DNA of 64,000 bases from Persicaria tinctoria (taxonomy: Eukaryota > Streptophyta > Magnoliopsida > Caryophyllales > Polygonaceae). Location of the stretch: the NCBI GenBank assembly GCA_037127255.1, contig JBANSL010000001.1:28762501-28826500 (forward strand), read 5' to 3'. Made by a program: the position numbers and the translations under genes. Every line of letters starts with the position of its first letter. The stretch's first letter is position 1. Shown here piece after piece: positions 1 to 10,977 of this stretch. The notes beneath the pieces were generated by a model. The model ran no database searches and had not been told where the DNA came from. It was given only the letters and a program-made list of their open reading frames with translations.

Positions 1-337
1 AGTTAATAATGATTCACATCCTCTCTAAGTATTTGCTTTTAGCTTTCTATAGAATTTCATTAAATATTATATTTAAATTATACACACACACACACTAAAA
101 CTACAATTGTGTTTGTTAATACATCTCATAGTTACATTTTTGTCTATATTTTCAGCCACATCCAAGTCACGTAAATAAAATTTAATTAATCCATTTTTAT
201 GTTATAATTTCTTTAACTTCCTTATAAGTAAAGTTAATCAAGGAACATTTGTCACGTAAATAATACAATTACCATCATTTAGATATGAATAACTATTTTT
301 GAAAATTTATTTAACCAATTGATATCAATATGACTCA
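1..337. other. AT-rich non-coding sequence
   Basis: AT-rich sequence with a short CA microsatellite near 92-105. No coding segment is seen. The motif ACTAAAAC at 105-112 after an AT/CA-rich stretch faintly resembles the start of some plant Helitrons, and could be the 5' side of the element whose 3' end is at 4172. That is speculative. Confidence 0.5.
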
Positions 338-3300
338 TTTTTTTTTTTTTGATTAGGTAAGAATTTGGGTAGGAAACTACCCAAGAGCATCCAGACGGAT
401 GAGATCCTGAAGATCTTTGTTAGTTGTTAGTTGGACCCCAAAGGCAGAGTGACAAAGGTGTGCAACCTTATCCGCCACTCTATTGCCTGCGCGGGGAGTA
501 TGAGAAAAGGAAACTTTCCTCACATTTCGAATGATGGATTGGATGTCGGACAAGGTCATTTCTACTTCCCACGGGCATCGGGTTTTGCCTCTCATGTAGT
601 CAATAATGATTTTGGAGTCGCCTTCAAAGATAATGTTCTGGATATTTAATTTTCTGGCCTCCACCACCCTCAGCCTAAGAGCTGCGGCTTCAGCTTGTAG
701 GGGTGATGAGCGCCCTAGTTTTAAGTATGACATGTGGATGGGTTTTGCGTTCCAGTCTCTGATGATCATTCCAGCGGAGCTCGCCCCATTACGTAGTGGT
801 GACCCATCAAAATTGATTTTATATGTTCCGCATGGTGGCCTTTTCCATTTATCGTGTTTCCTTCTGTCAGTTTGTTTATAGTTTTTAGTTTGTACGGGAT
901 ATCTTACGTGTTGGTTAGTGTGATCATCATCCTCAAATTGGCATGCCCGGTTCCAGTTCTCCATTTGTTTAATGGAAAATGCGTCAATACTGTTTGATGT
1001 GGGCGATTTTTGGTTTCTGAATGTTACCCCGTTTCGGAAGTACCATATACCCCACCACCTTGTGGCAATGGCTTGTATTTTTGTATTTGGTAGGTTGCGG
1101 AACCAATTCATCAATTCACCTGTATCCCTGGTTCTAGCTATAGTTTGTTGAAGCTTTTGTTGCTCTGTTTTACTTAGGTGATTCCTGGTCAGCTCAGGGA
1201 AACATTCTGTGAGAATATGGGTATCATCCTCCATACAACCAACGCACCGATCGCACGTGAGGCGAGTCTGGCCTTAGTTGGTAAGCCCGAACGAGATATT
1301 TTCCACAAGAAGTTCTTTATTTTAGGTGGTAGATTGAGTTTCCATATCCATTCGTAATCTCTGTGTTCGTTTGCCGGCTCATTCATGATAAGTTTGTAGG
1401 CAGAAGAGGTAGTAAACCACCCGTGTTTGTCAGGCCACCAGTAGAGCCTGTCCTCTAATGGGGTAACAGGTAGCTGGACCGAGAGAATATCATCCACCAA
1501 CACACTCGGAAGCACCCTGCGGAGTTTCTCCACCCACCATTGTCCATTTATAATATATTCGTTAACCGTTTCATTGCTATCAATATGTGTCGGGCATTCC
1601 GGTCTATCCTTCAAAGGTTTTTCAGATACCCAATTGTCAGTCCAGAATTTCACCGATTTTCCATTGCCAATGGCCCAGATGATTCCGGTTTTGAACCTTT
1701 GTAGCAGGTTTGTTAATTTGGCCCATTGCCAGGACATATTCCCAGCTTTCACATACTTAAGTATATGTGTTCCCTTTAGATATTTGTATGTGATTACCTG
1801 GACCCATGTGCTGTTTGGTTCGGCTAAGATTTTCCATAGTAGTTTTAGTTGTAGAGCCTCATTCATTTCTTTAGCTTTTCTAATACCCAAGCCCCCTGCT
1901 TTCTTTGATTTACAAATTTTGTCCCATCCAATTAATGGTCTGTGTTGCGCATCCTTGTTCCAGAAGAAACTTCTGTTAATCGTGTCTAGCTCACTATGCA
2001 TTGCGGCCGGTAGCATAAAGTTTTGCATTATGTATAATGGTTTTGCAGATAGGTTTGATCCTATGAGTGTGGCTCGTCCCTGTTGAGATAATGAGTCCGC
2101 CCTCCATTTACTCAGTTGGTCTTTGGTTTTCGTGACAACTTCCTTAAATGTATCGTTATTGACTCTTCCGTTAATAATGGGACAACCCAGGTATTTTTCT
2201 ACCGTGTGAGAGTGGTTGATGCCAAGCACTTGGCCGAGCTCGATCGTTCTTGAGCGAGTGACGTCGGGTGAGGCTTGGAAAGTTGATTTGTGGTAGTTCA
2301 CTTTCTGCCCAGAGATTTGGCAGTAGTCGTCTAGAATGGTTTTAACTTTGATGCAAGCCTCATTGCTCCCTTTTAGGAAAATGAGTATGTCATCTGCAAA
2401 TGCAAGGAATGGGATACATGGGCCAGAGTGGCCAAACCTGAACCCAAGCGATTTGTCAGGGGCCAGTGACTCCTTGGCAAGTTTACGGGCCAAGACTTCT
2501 GCACCGAGGATAAACAGGAACGGTGATAAGGGATCTCCCTGTCGTAAGCCTCTTGTTGGGGTGAAGATATCAGTAGGTCCATTATTCACTAATACAGAAA
2601 ACGAGACAGATGTGATGCATTCCTTGATCCAATTTATAAAGGTTGGGTGGAAACCAAATTTGAACATGACAGCCTCCATGAAGTCCCAGTCAACACGGTC
2701 ATAGGCCTTCTCCATGTCTAATTTGAGTGCCAGCCACCCTGTCTTGCCCTTCCTAGTTTTGAAAGAATGAAAGATTTCATGAGCTATGAGTACATTATCC
2801 TGAATAGCTCTATCCGATACAAAGGCTCATTGGTGCGGGTTAATCAGTTTTCCCAAAACTTTCTTCAATCGCTCTGTTAATATTTTTGAAATAATTTTAT
2901 AGATTGTTGAGCACAGACTAATGGGTCTGTAATGACCCGTTGTGGTTGGGTTATCTATTTTTGGTAGTAGTGTAATGAACGTATGGTTTATTTGTTTAAG
3001 TAACCTTCCTGATAAGAAGAAGCTCTTTACTGCTCGAATAACCGAGGGGCCGACCACATCCCACGAGGCTTTGTAAAATTCAGCAGTTATGCCGTCAGGC
3101 CCTGGGGCCTTATTTCTTCCTAAGCATAATACTGCATTTTTTATTTCTCCGTTTGAGGGTATAGCTATTAACTCGGTGTTTTCCTCATTTGTTATATCTT
3201 GAGAGACTAAGGTAAGGAAGTCATTCAGTTTTGCCCTGTTGATTGGTTGTTTTGTAAATCTTTTTTGAAAGTCCATTCTAATTTCATTATTTATGTTTTT

Positions 3301-3580
3301 TTCACCTGTTATCTGGGTACCTTCAGATGTTGTTATGCTACGGATGAATTTTCTGTTTCTTTTGCCCGATGCAATTCTGTGAAAATATCCAGTATTGGAA
3401 TCTGATAATTTAATATGCTTAGATTTTGCTCGTTGATTCCAGTATGCTTTCTGAAAGAGTAGTAGTCTTTCTTTTTTCTTGATCAAGTTAGCTTCTCTTT
3501 TGACCATGTTGCATGTTGAGTTGTTTGGCCTACCTTGCTGTAATAGCAGAATTTGCGTTTCTATGTTTCATTGGAGAAGT
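338..3580 (-). mobile_element. L1-type LINE, 5'-truncated
   Basis: Non-LTR retrotransposon on the minus strand. A 13-base T run at 338-350 is the poly(A) tail of the minus-strand copy, and the coding remnant begins a few bases before it. Reverse transcriptase, a CCHC-type zinc-binding motif and a C-terminal RNase H are present, the plant L1 arrangement. The N-terminal endonuclease is absent: recognisable similarity stops near 3507-3580, as expected from incomplete target-primed reverse transcription. No convincing target-site duplication was found. Confidence 0.88.
377..3507 (-). pseudogene. L1 ORF2 remnant: reverse transcriptase plus RNase H
   Basis: Three open segments form one broken ORF2. 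3507-2827 holds the RT fingers (NKAPGPDGI motif) and ends at a TGA. The next segment continues in the same frame after that stop and carries the palm, with RQGDPLSPFLF and the catalytic FADD box, running to 1189. Near 1240 the frame shifts, and 1234-377 carries the zinc-binding motif (CDRC...H...C, split by the frameshift) and an RNase H domain beginning NFDGS, with EGDSK and AHLC motifs. One in-frame stop and one frameshift mean it cannot make a full protein. The endonuclease needed for autonomous insertion is missing. RNase H at the C-terminus is typical of plant L1 elements. Confidence 0.9.
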
Positions 3581-4140
3581 AGTAGCCAAATTTTTTATTT
3601 TGAAAATTTAATTAATTGAGATTAAACCTATTTTTGAAAATTTAATTAATCCATTTTTATGATATTTTACATTTAATCTTAATTGAGATTAAACCTATTA
3701 TATATATTGCATTTTGATCTTTTTGAATGGTTATAAATTAAGATGATATTTTTTATTTTGAAAATTGATAGAATATTATTATTTTTTAAAAATATCTTCC
3801 TAAATAATAATAAGATTTAATTAAAACAGAGAAAATACTTGCAATAAAAGATTAACCATATAAGAAATTTCTCGATTGAAGCAAATTGAAATGCTTAATT
3901 ACATTATAGGTTCAACAGAGTGCATATATCTAAATATTTACCAATTGTAACTCGAGTTACAGGTAGATATACCTGAACTCGAATTTTTACCTAATAAAAA
4001 AAAATGAGTAATTAAAAAAATTTGCTTTAATTTTCTAGATGAGTTATTGATATATCAATACCTTATTATAGAATTTATGTCATGTTAATTTTTTGATTTA
4101 TTCACCAATACTACCAGTCATTTAATTGATATAAAATTAT
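3581..4140. other. AT-rich non-coding sequence
   Basis: AT-rich, without coding signal. A motif TTTAATTAATCCATTTTTAT occurs near 3640 and again at about 181 on the other side of the LINE, with surrounding similarity. This may be an older local repeat interrupted by the LINE. Confidence 0.45.
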
Positions 4141-4172
4141 ACCCCGGGCGTAGCACGGGTTTGCCACCCTAG
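4141..4172 (+). other. Helitron-like 3' terminus
   Basis: A GC-rich imperfect hairpin at 4141-4160 (ACCCCGGGC, GTA loop, GCACGGGT) is followed after eight bases by CTAG and then T. That is the canonical plant Helitron 3' end: a hairpin shortly before CTRR, with insertion before T. The body would lie to the left and includes the LINE. The matching TC start may lie before the window or near 54. The end is only 156 bases past the stop codon of the glyoxalase gene. Confidence 0.6.
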
Positions 4173-4327
4173 TATGATGAAATAAATGTGTACCATACAT
4201 CAATCCTCCTATTTACACGAGCAAGTCTTCGAAAGCGCACCCTCTTCTAATATGTACGGGGGCATAGTATAGCAATGACATATATAATGCAGCTATCGAG
4301 CCGGGAAGGTTTCGTATAAGCTGATCG

Positions 4328-7300
4328 TTATGCATCAACTTGGGTGAACTCAAGCGCATTGGCATCAGGATCTCGAGTGAAGATAGCCGGCCTTCCTGAG
4401 CGGCTCAGTGTGTATGGAATACCTGCTTATGCAAGAAACGCAGTTAACTAAGCATCAAAATTGTATCTTTATGGAAGATTCCAGAAAACCCAAGAGTACA
4501 TTTAGTATGGATATCGAATTGATATCAATCAAGTACGGCTTATGACTTATGAGCCATACGATACCTTATCATTTTAGGTAGCATCAACTCATGGCATTCA
4601 GTGGCAATCCCATCTTCTTCCCTATGAATAATCGTGATCGAAATACATGCGTCTCTAAAGGTTAGCCAAGAGAGAGGTACAGGATCATCCTTGAGTTTTG
4701 TGTGTTTGAGCTTCAGATCCTTCAGTCACCCAGAACCATTAGATATCTAGTAGAAAGGGCATCACCCTGTTTATGTTCGCCTTGAGCGAATACTGAAAGC
4801 TTGACAGTGTGGTCTGATTACCCTAAAAAATCTGAATATATTGATGCATAAATAGATATGTAGTCCGATGGTTTCAATTTATCATCCAATTCCCCTGTGA
4901 GGATACTTTGTATTGACATTTTCCTCAGGTTCTTTAGCTCAGGCAAGCATTGAAGATTGAATTTTTTGGTATTCAGGTTCCTCAACGTCCGCAAGTGATC
5001 CAACCAATCTATGCGGTTGCAACCATCAAATTGCAGACATTGGGGAACTTGAATAATGAAAAAATTGACTCGGAATGTTTGCATGAGCAGAAGAATCTTA
5101 GGAAAATGTCAATAAGAAGAATCTTAAGGAGCTGATGGCTGATGCTCAAACACAACAAGCTCACAGATGATCTTGTACCCGTCTTGTCAAAGCCTCTGAG
5201 CTGAGACACCTGTGTTATGATAATGACTCTTTCACAGGTAAGAAGATGAGATTTACCAAGGAAGCCTTCCCTCGATTCACCCATCTGAAAACTCAGATTA
5301 CAACTGTTGAGAAACATGAAGGAGTTCAGCAGTTGAGCCATCTTGAGAGCCAAAAATCAAAGATGGCTAGAGGCTAACACTTGAAAAAGATGTGCCACAG
5401 ATGGGATTGAATTCATGAGTTGATGCTGCCTCAGATGATGACAGCAGTGAGCTGAAAACTGATATCATCTAAGACTAAGAGTATTTTGATCAGTTCTATA
5501 GGCGCATTAGATTATGTTCAAAACTCTAGAGACACTTGCAAATTACATAATTGGGTGGAGGAGGGAGTATGAAGGAACAGATAAAGAGGAGCCAAAATTT
5601 ACCTTCCCGGTCAAGAATATCTTTGAGCTTTGAGACATCCCTGATTGAAATGCATGTATGACGGTCTCGACCTCCATGTTGAGGGCGCCCAGTCAAGGGG
5701 TCAGGATTTGGAAGCTCCATGAGATGAATCATTCCAGAACCCACCCAAAGCCAAGCACCTCGATAGGGAAGCTTGTCATGTGGCCTGGCCTCATTTATCT
5801 CTAGACCTTTTTTGCCACTTTCAAAACTCTTTATCAGATAATGTACGCTTAGGGGTTGAAATGCAATAATTCCTTAATATGTGGATACATGTGAAATTAG
5901 CAACATACCTAACACATTTTGGTAGAAATTGATGGATCTTTCAAGGTTTTCACAAAGAATTCCAACATGGTGCATGTCAACGACTCCATAATCTGCACGA
6001 GGTTCATTAGACCTAATCAGAATAATGTATTCATGTCCAAGAGTTGACTTGAAAAACAACCTCATCCTTAGTACTCACACTATACATCCTACTCAATGAA
6101 ATAGGCTTTCTGCAATCTGGTAAGACTAGACAGAGTCAGGGAGTATGCTTTCAAACCTTTTAAGAAGCCACTGAAAGCAGACAGACAGAATTCATATTTC
6201 TTTTATATTCAGAGGACATTTTAGAATGAGAGGTGAAATTGACATATTTCCTGAAAATTCTATTATCTCTGAGGTTTATAATCTGAATCACTTTAAGGGC
6301 ATGTTTGGTATAAAATTTGGAAAGGTAAACGGAAACAAGATAAATGTAGTCTATTTTTAATTCAAGATATATTGTTAGAAATTTTAATCATTTACCCCCA
6401 TCTCCCAATTTTTCGTACAAAATGTGTTTTGTTTCCTCCTTTCAATCACTCATTTGAACAAGGGGTAACATATCTTCTATACTCCTCTAATCATTACCCC
6501 TCTTATCTAAAATGAGTCTCGACAATATATTTACCAATACAAAATTTGTCTTCATTCCATTTACCTTATATAATCTTATACCAAACGAGCCCTAAGATTG
6601 AATCATTGAGGTGATATAAATGAGCTAATAGTATGCTTGGGGAGGAAGAGAAAAGATATGTAAATACTTCCCTCATTTAGATCGGGTTCATATGACCCAA
6701 AAAAAAACGATTCAAAGTTCGTTTAATAGAGTGTATGATCAGGATTCAGGAACCATCAGAAAACTCACACAAACACTGATTTGTTTGTAATCATACAAAA
6801 ACACACAAAGAACACAATATCTGGGAAAACAAGAGAAATCCACAGAACCGCCAAGGTTCATCTCAACAGGCCTACAAGGAAAAATGCTTTTTACACTGAT
6901 CTCAGGAAAATTGGATGGGTAAATCTGAGGCCCAGGGCCTTATTTATAGTAAGGCCCAGGGCCTTATTTATAGTAAGGCCCCTCTCTTAGCTCACCTAAG
7001 GTGACTTTAGTATATTCCCTCACAGCTTAAAGGCTTGTCTTGCTTCCCAACACATGGTTCCCGCAACTCACGTTCTTTCTTGCTTACAAAATGAAGTCCT
7101 AGCATCGTTTAGCAGGGATAAGTGACAAAGGCAAAACATTAAGGGAAAAGAGGTGGATAGCGAGTATTGTGAGATGAGAGTGGGCTGCGACCCATGATAG
7201 AATTTAGTTGGAGTTGTATAGGGAAATAGTTGGGATAAGCTTTTGGTACGTCTAGGATACTTTTGAGGGATACAGCCGTGCATGGCTTACTTTTTACACA

Positions 7301-8551
7301 AGCGGACAAGCCTCCTTAGTATGGAGCTTGTACTCTTGTAACTACGTTACATTTGGTTATATATTTACCATTTCAGGATAAAGCATAAGTACAGAAACCA
7401 CACAAGATTAACACACACAATCATTGGGATATCACTGAGAACTACCCTCGGCTAAATTCCACTAAGCACACATTTAGAGAGTCATACTCAACTGGCCAAA
7501 AGCCACATGCCCTTACAATATTTCTCAATGGCTAAGGCCTAGTGCCTAACGTATACTCATTCAGTCATTCACACCCTCTCATCTCATGGCACACACCTGT
7601 TACATTAGCAACTACCCCTATTGGCAATAACAAATTGATTCCGTACTCTTCTTAGCTCTAAGTCTAAGGCAATGAGAACTTTCCTAATTTCAGGCCTTAT
7701 CCATGTACAGCTATGAGGAAGCTTATACATCATAACTTCCTAACCAACACAAATAAATGAATAAATATATAAACTAAATAAACCTAAGGGAGGAATGGAT
7801 CAAAGACAAGACATTTCCATTGAGGATTCAATCTAGCATACTTATGGAAAAATGAAACACCACCCGAAAGATCTAACCTCTCCAAATTGGTCCATTTCTA
7901 TTCTTAAAACAACATAATCAAGTGAGTTAAGCTAGGCGGCTTGAATTGAAGCTAGCTTGAAACCTAATTATTTGATTTCTAGAACTGCCAATGAGCAAGT
8001 AATGAACAAGATCAAGAGTCAAGTGAAAGATACACACCAATCTTATCCTCAGGAGTGGCGCCAGTGCCATATTCTTTGGCAACTACATCTCCTTCAACGG
8101 AGGAAGTCTTAGATTTTCTTAACACCAACCCTGAATAGCCTCTACCATGCCTGAGATCATTAGACACTCCAATTACCGACAATGGCGAACCTGCAGCAAG
8201 TAGACCTGACTGACTAACATTTTTAACCTACAATAGATAAAAAAAAAAAAAAAAAAAAAGCCCCAGTTAATAAGGATCAGTCCAGATCACGAACTACAAA
8301 CTTTGCAGCGATGAAATCGGAACAACATTTCGTTGAACTGAACCCTAAATCGATATCGTTTCATCTAGTATACCAAGAATCGATTTCAAGTAATAAAAAA
8401 GCAAGCAGAGAAATGGTCGAACCGATCAAGGCTGTCAAAAATTACTCTCGAGGAGAAAGAAAGAAGGTAACGCGTGCAAAGAATTAAACAAACAGACCTT
8501 GCTTTGAAGCGAGAACGTGGTGGAGGAAGACAAGCTCAGAAGAGATGCCAT
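4328..8551 (-). CDS. Glyoxalase/VOC-family protein, chloroplast-targeted (5 exons)
   Basis: The gene was assembled by splice sites and homology. Exons on the minus strand: 8551-8498, 8227-8038, 5992-5909, 5806-5603, 4422-4328. All introns are GT-AG and phases join without a break, giving 208 aa. Exon 1 begins MASLLSLSSSTTF, a Ser/Thr-rich plastid transit peptide. The mature part matches the plant lactoylglutathione lyase/glyoxalase I-like family (Arabidopsis At5g57040 type): HHVG near the domain start, then CENLERS, RPHDKLPYRGAWLW, MIHLMELPNPDPLTGRP and a final ARPAIF-like/RDPDANALEF block. Its substrate is not known from sequence; true glyoxalase I detoxifies methylglyoxal-glutathione adducts, but plastid VOC relatives are mostly uncharacterised. 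Intron 2 (2 kb) and intron 4 (1.2 kb) hold transposon and NLR sequence. The reading frame is undamaged, so it is probably functional. Confidence 0.9.
4913..5112. repeat. Inverted repeat (hairpin) of NLR leucine-rich-repeat sequence
   Basis: Arms 4913-4995 and 5031-5112 are reverse complements at roughly 78 % identity by eye, with a 35-base loop. Both arms read as the same leucine-rich-repeat motif ending NLRKMSI, one on each strand (LRTLRNLN on minus, LQTLGNLN on plus), so two copies of a resistance-gene fragment are joined head to head. It lies in the last intron of the glyoxalase gene, so every primary transcript of that gene would contain a foldback. See findings. Confidence 0.75.
5029..5480 (+). 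pseudogene. NLR (disease resistance) LRR fragment
   Basis: The plus strand carries a broken C-terminal LRR region of a CC-NBS-LRR gene of RPP13-like type. 5029-5130 reads LQTLGNLN...NLRKMSI. After a stop and a frame change, 5185-5355 reads LRHLCYDNDSF, KEAFPRFTHL and VQQLSHLES, matching the usual order of late LRRs. It ends near an acidic stretch around 5440-5475. No NB-ARC domain is present. Multiple stops and frameshifts rule out a protein. It sits antisense in intron 4 of the glyoxalase gene. Confidence 0.7.
6297..6592. mobile_element. Tourist-like (PIF/Harbinger) MITE
   Basis: A 296-bp element with terminal inverted repeats: GGGCATGTTTGGTATAA at the left and, on the opposite strand, GGGCTCGTTTGGTATAA at the right. 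It is flanked by TAA at 6294-6296 and 6593-6595, the three-base TWA duplication of PIF/Harbinger elements. It has no coding capacity and lies in intron 2 of the glyoxalase gene. Confidence 0.85.
6740..7430 (-). mobile_element. Possible solo or degraded LTR in intron 2
   Basis: On the minus strand this stretch has a TATA-like TATAAATAAGG, followed by a T/G-rich leader resembling the R-U5 part of a plant LTR. No paired LTR, coding region or clear target duplication was found, and the boundaries are approximate. It may simply be intron sequence. Confidence 0.3.
6929..6976. repeat. Tandem duplication of a 24-bp TATA-containing unit
   Basis: The unit GGCCCAGGGCCTTATTTATA plus GTAA occurs twice back to back, followed by a partial third copy (GGCCC). 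On the minus strand each unit carries TATAAATAAGGCCC, so a core-promoter-like motif is duplicated. Confidence 0.85.
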
Positions 8552-9237
8552 GGAAGCGAGTGTGTTTTTTGGAACACAAGTTTTTCTGTGGCCAATGACT
8601 CAACTTAAATGGAAGCAACTCACTCATAAATTATGGACATTTTAGAAACGTCCAAAATGTAAATGGGCTTGGGCTTGGGCTTGTTAAATAAACAGTGTTT
8701 ATCTATCAGATGGGCTTGGACTTCCTCTTCTAAAATGGGCCTGACTGATCAGTTGTTCAGCTTACCTCTTCTAAGATGGTTATGCCGTTATGGTGGTGAT
8801 CGGCTATGGCCTGCTGCTGCTGGTGTTGGTGGTGGTGAGAAACGGCTTGGAGACAGGGTTATCTGGATTGGGTATGGCTCCCCTCTCTCTAATAATTCTT
8901 GAGGGAGGTGAGAGTATTCTCTAGGGGTGGGCGCGGGACGGGACCAGGTCGTCCCGATTTCCGTCCCGCGTAATTTTTGCGGGACAAGATCAGGACCGGG
9001 ATGGGACGGGCCTTGTCCCTCAAATAAAAAAGATTATAAAAAATATAAAAAAATTATAGATTTTACGATTTTCAAAGATGTAACACGTATAAATCTATAA
9101 TTTTTTTTTAATTTTACGGGTTCCTCTACATGTACGTGTGTGTATATACACACCGATGAAATTGTAGACACTGCATAATATGGCTTCAACTTACTGATGC
9201 CACATAGAGCTTAATATGTACTCTGTATGATATATAA
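8552..9237. other. Upstream region of the glyoxalase gene with a one-ended hAT-like terminus
   Basis: Presumed promoter of the glyoxalase gene (minus strand) in the first few hundred bases; no clear TATA box was picked out. At 8922 the sequence TAGGGGTGGGCGCGGGACGG begins a GC-rich palindromic stretch (GCGGGAC...GTCCCGC). It resembles the terminal repeat of plant hAT elements, but no partner end was found, so it is a fragment or truncated by the Helitron. Confidence 0.45.
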
Positions 9238-9265
9238 CTAGTGGAATTCCCGCGCCATGGCGCGG
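9238..9265 (-). other. Helitron-like 3' terminus (minus strand)
   Basis: Read on the minus strand, a perfect 16-base palindrome CCGCGCCATGGCGCGG (9265-9250) is followed by GAATTCCA and CTAG, then T. This is a textbook Helitron 3' end. The body would extend to the right, but no TC start was recognised, so the other end is unknown. Confidence 0.65.
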
Positions 9266-9910
9266 TTGCGACGGAAAAAAATGGTAAATGAGAATATAAA
9301 ATATTTATTTTAAGGAATGACCAAATAAAATATAAACAAATGTTTAGAAAACCTAAAACAACAATATTGTTCTTGAACGGAACAGGTGTTCAAAAAAGGC
9401 ACAAAATTGGTGCTATAGGTTTCATCCATGCAAATTCCAGAGAAAAAAAATATTGATTAAAACAAAAGGGATGAATTTGTACGAGGGATATTATTTATAG
9501 GTTAATAATAAATGATATACAAACTAAACCGTAAATATAAAAAAATGAATAATGAACAAAATGTGCAACTTACATAAGGAAGACAAATTAGTTATTATTT
9601 AAGATGGCACCATGTTATCCCAACCAAAAGAGAAGGTCATCGAACTGATTAATGAAAATAATGAGACCAATATCAGTATAAGATTTAAAAATAAGCATAT
9701 TAAAAAACATGTTAGCAAATGTACCTGTTAGGCTAAAGCTTCCAAGACTTCTTTGTACACCCGAAGTAGACGCACTTTCATGACGGAGGATTCAACAATC
9801 TCATTGAGGCTTAGTGTATTTCACAGTTGATCCGGCCATGTCAACATATGATGAAAAGGAATGATGAGATTAAGTGTGAGGAAGAGAGTTTTAGAGGAAC
9901 ATATTTATAA

Positions 9911-10871
9911 GGGACAATTGGTCATATATCCTTCTAAACTTTCTCAATTAGTTATATATCCCTCAAATCTTTAAAATAAGTTATTTATCCTCAAATAATA
10001 AAATAATTATTTATAAATCCAAATTGTATTACTTCCCTGAATTACATTTAAAATCACGGGTGGAATGGACAATTCCGTAAATTTCATTAAGTTTAGGGGC
10101 GAACAATTAGTAAGGGTTTTACAACCATGGACCATGGTTGTCTAACTTGATGTGGTCTTGCACTAAATCATTATTGCAAGCCTTTGCTCCTGCCTATTCC
10201 TCCTCCTTGCACTCCCACCATTTCTCCCCTTCTCCTTCTTCTTCACCTCTTGGTTTCATCCATGGGAATCCCCAAAAGACGAAGGGAAACACACAATTAA
10301 ATTGATCGATTCCGATCGAATTCCAGTGACCTAAAAGAGATCGAAAACCGTCCCAACAACGACCTCGAAAGGCATTCTTCTTCTCCCAGGACACTAGGCC
10401 TCCTCCCAACATAATACCCCAACCATGTCCTCCGATCCGATGAAATCGTGAAGAGTCTATAGGAGTTTTGAATTTTTGATTCTCCAAGGACCAAGTTTGT
10501 TTCAGCAATTGTACAAGAAGGGACTTTCGTGACCGAAGGTGAAGGCCGGATCGGAAAGCTTGAGATGGAGGTGATCGAAGGAGGATACCGGTCTATTCCT
10601 TTGATTAAGCGTGTGAGAATATATATCGGTACCCCTCTCACTTTGGATGGAGATAGAAATGGAGATAGCGGTAAGGGGAATTATAATCTGTAGTTTTTTT
10701 TAAGAAAAAATAATTTATTGGGTGATTTTAATTGCAATTCATTGAAGAAAATGGTAATTTGGGTTTATAAATAATCATTCTATTATTCGAGGGATAAATA
10801 ACTTATTTTAAAGATTCAAGGGATATATAACTAATTGAGAAAGTTTATAGGGACATATAACCAATTGTCCC
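9911..10871. mobile_element. MULE-like non-autonomous element with captured sequence
   Basis: Long terminal inverted repeats: 9911 to about 10059 and about 10719 to 10871, both starting GGGACAATTGGT and matching for roughly 120-150 bases at about 90 % by eye. Flanks are TATTTATAA (9902-9910) and TATTTTGAA (10872-10880), a 9-bp duplication with two changes, the Mutator size. The interior 10140-10670 is clearly richer in GC than the repeats and looks like an exon or 5' leader of a host gene taken up by the element (Pack-MULE style). The source was not recognised. No transposase. Confidence 0.8.
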
Positions 10872-10977
10872 TATTTTGAATCTATACAACTTAATTACCA
10901 ACATATAATGTTGATTAACATCCATCTTTCACATATGTATATAAATAAATACACAGTACGTACATATATCCGACCCC

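Noticed and set aside
321..337. Target-site duplication for the L1 LINE
   Set aside because: GATATCAATATGACTCA next to the poly(A) side has no counterpart at the 5' side near 3580.
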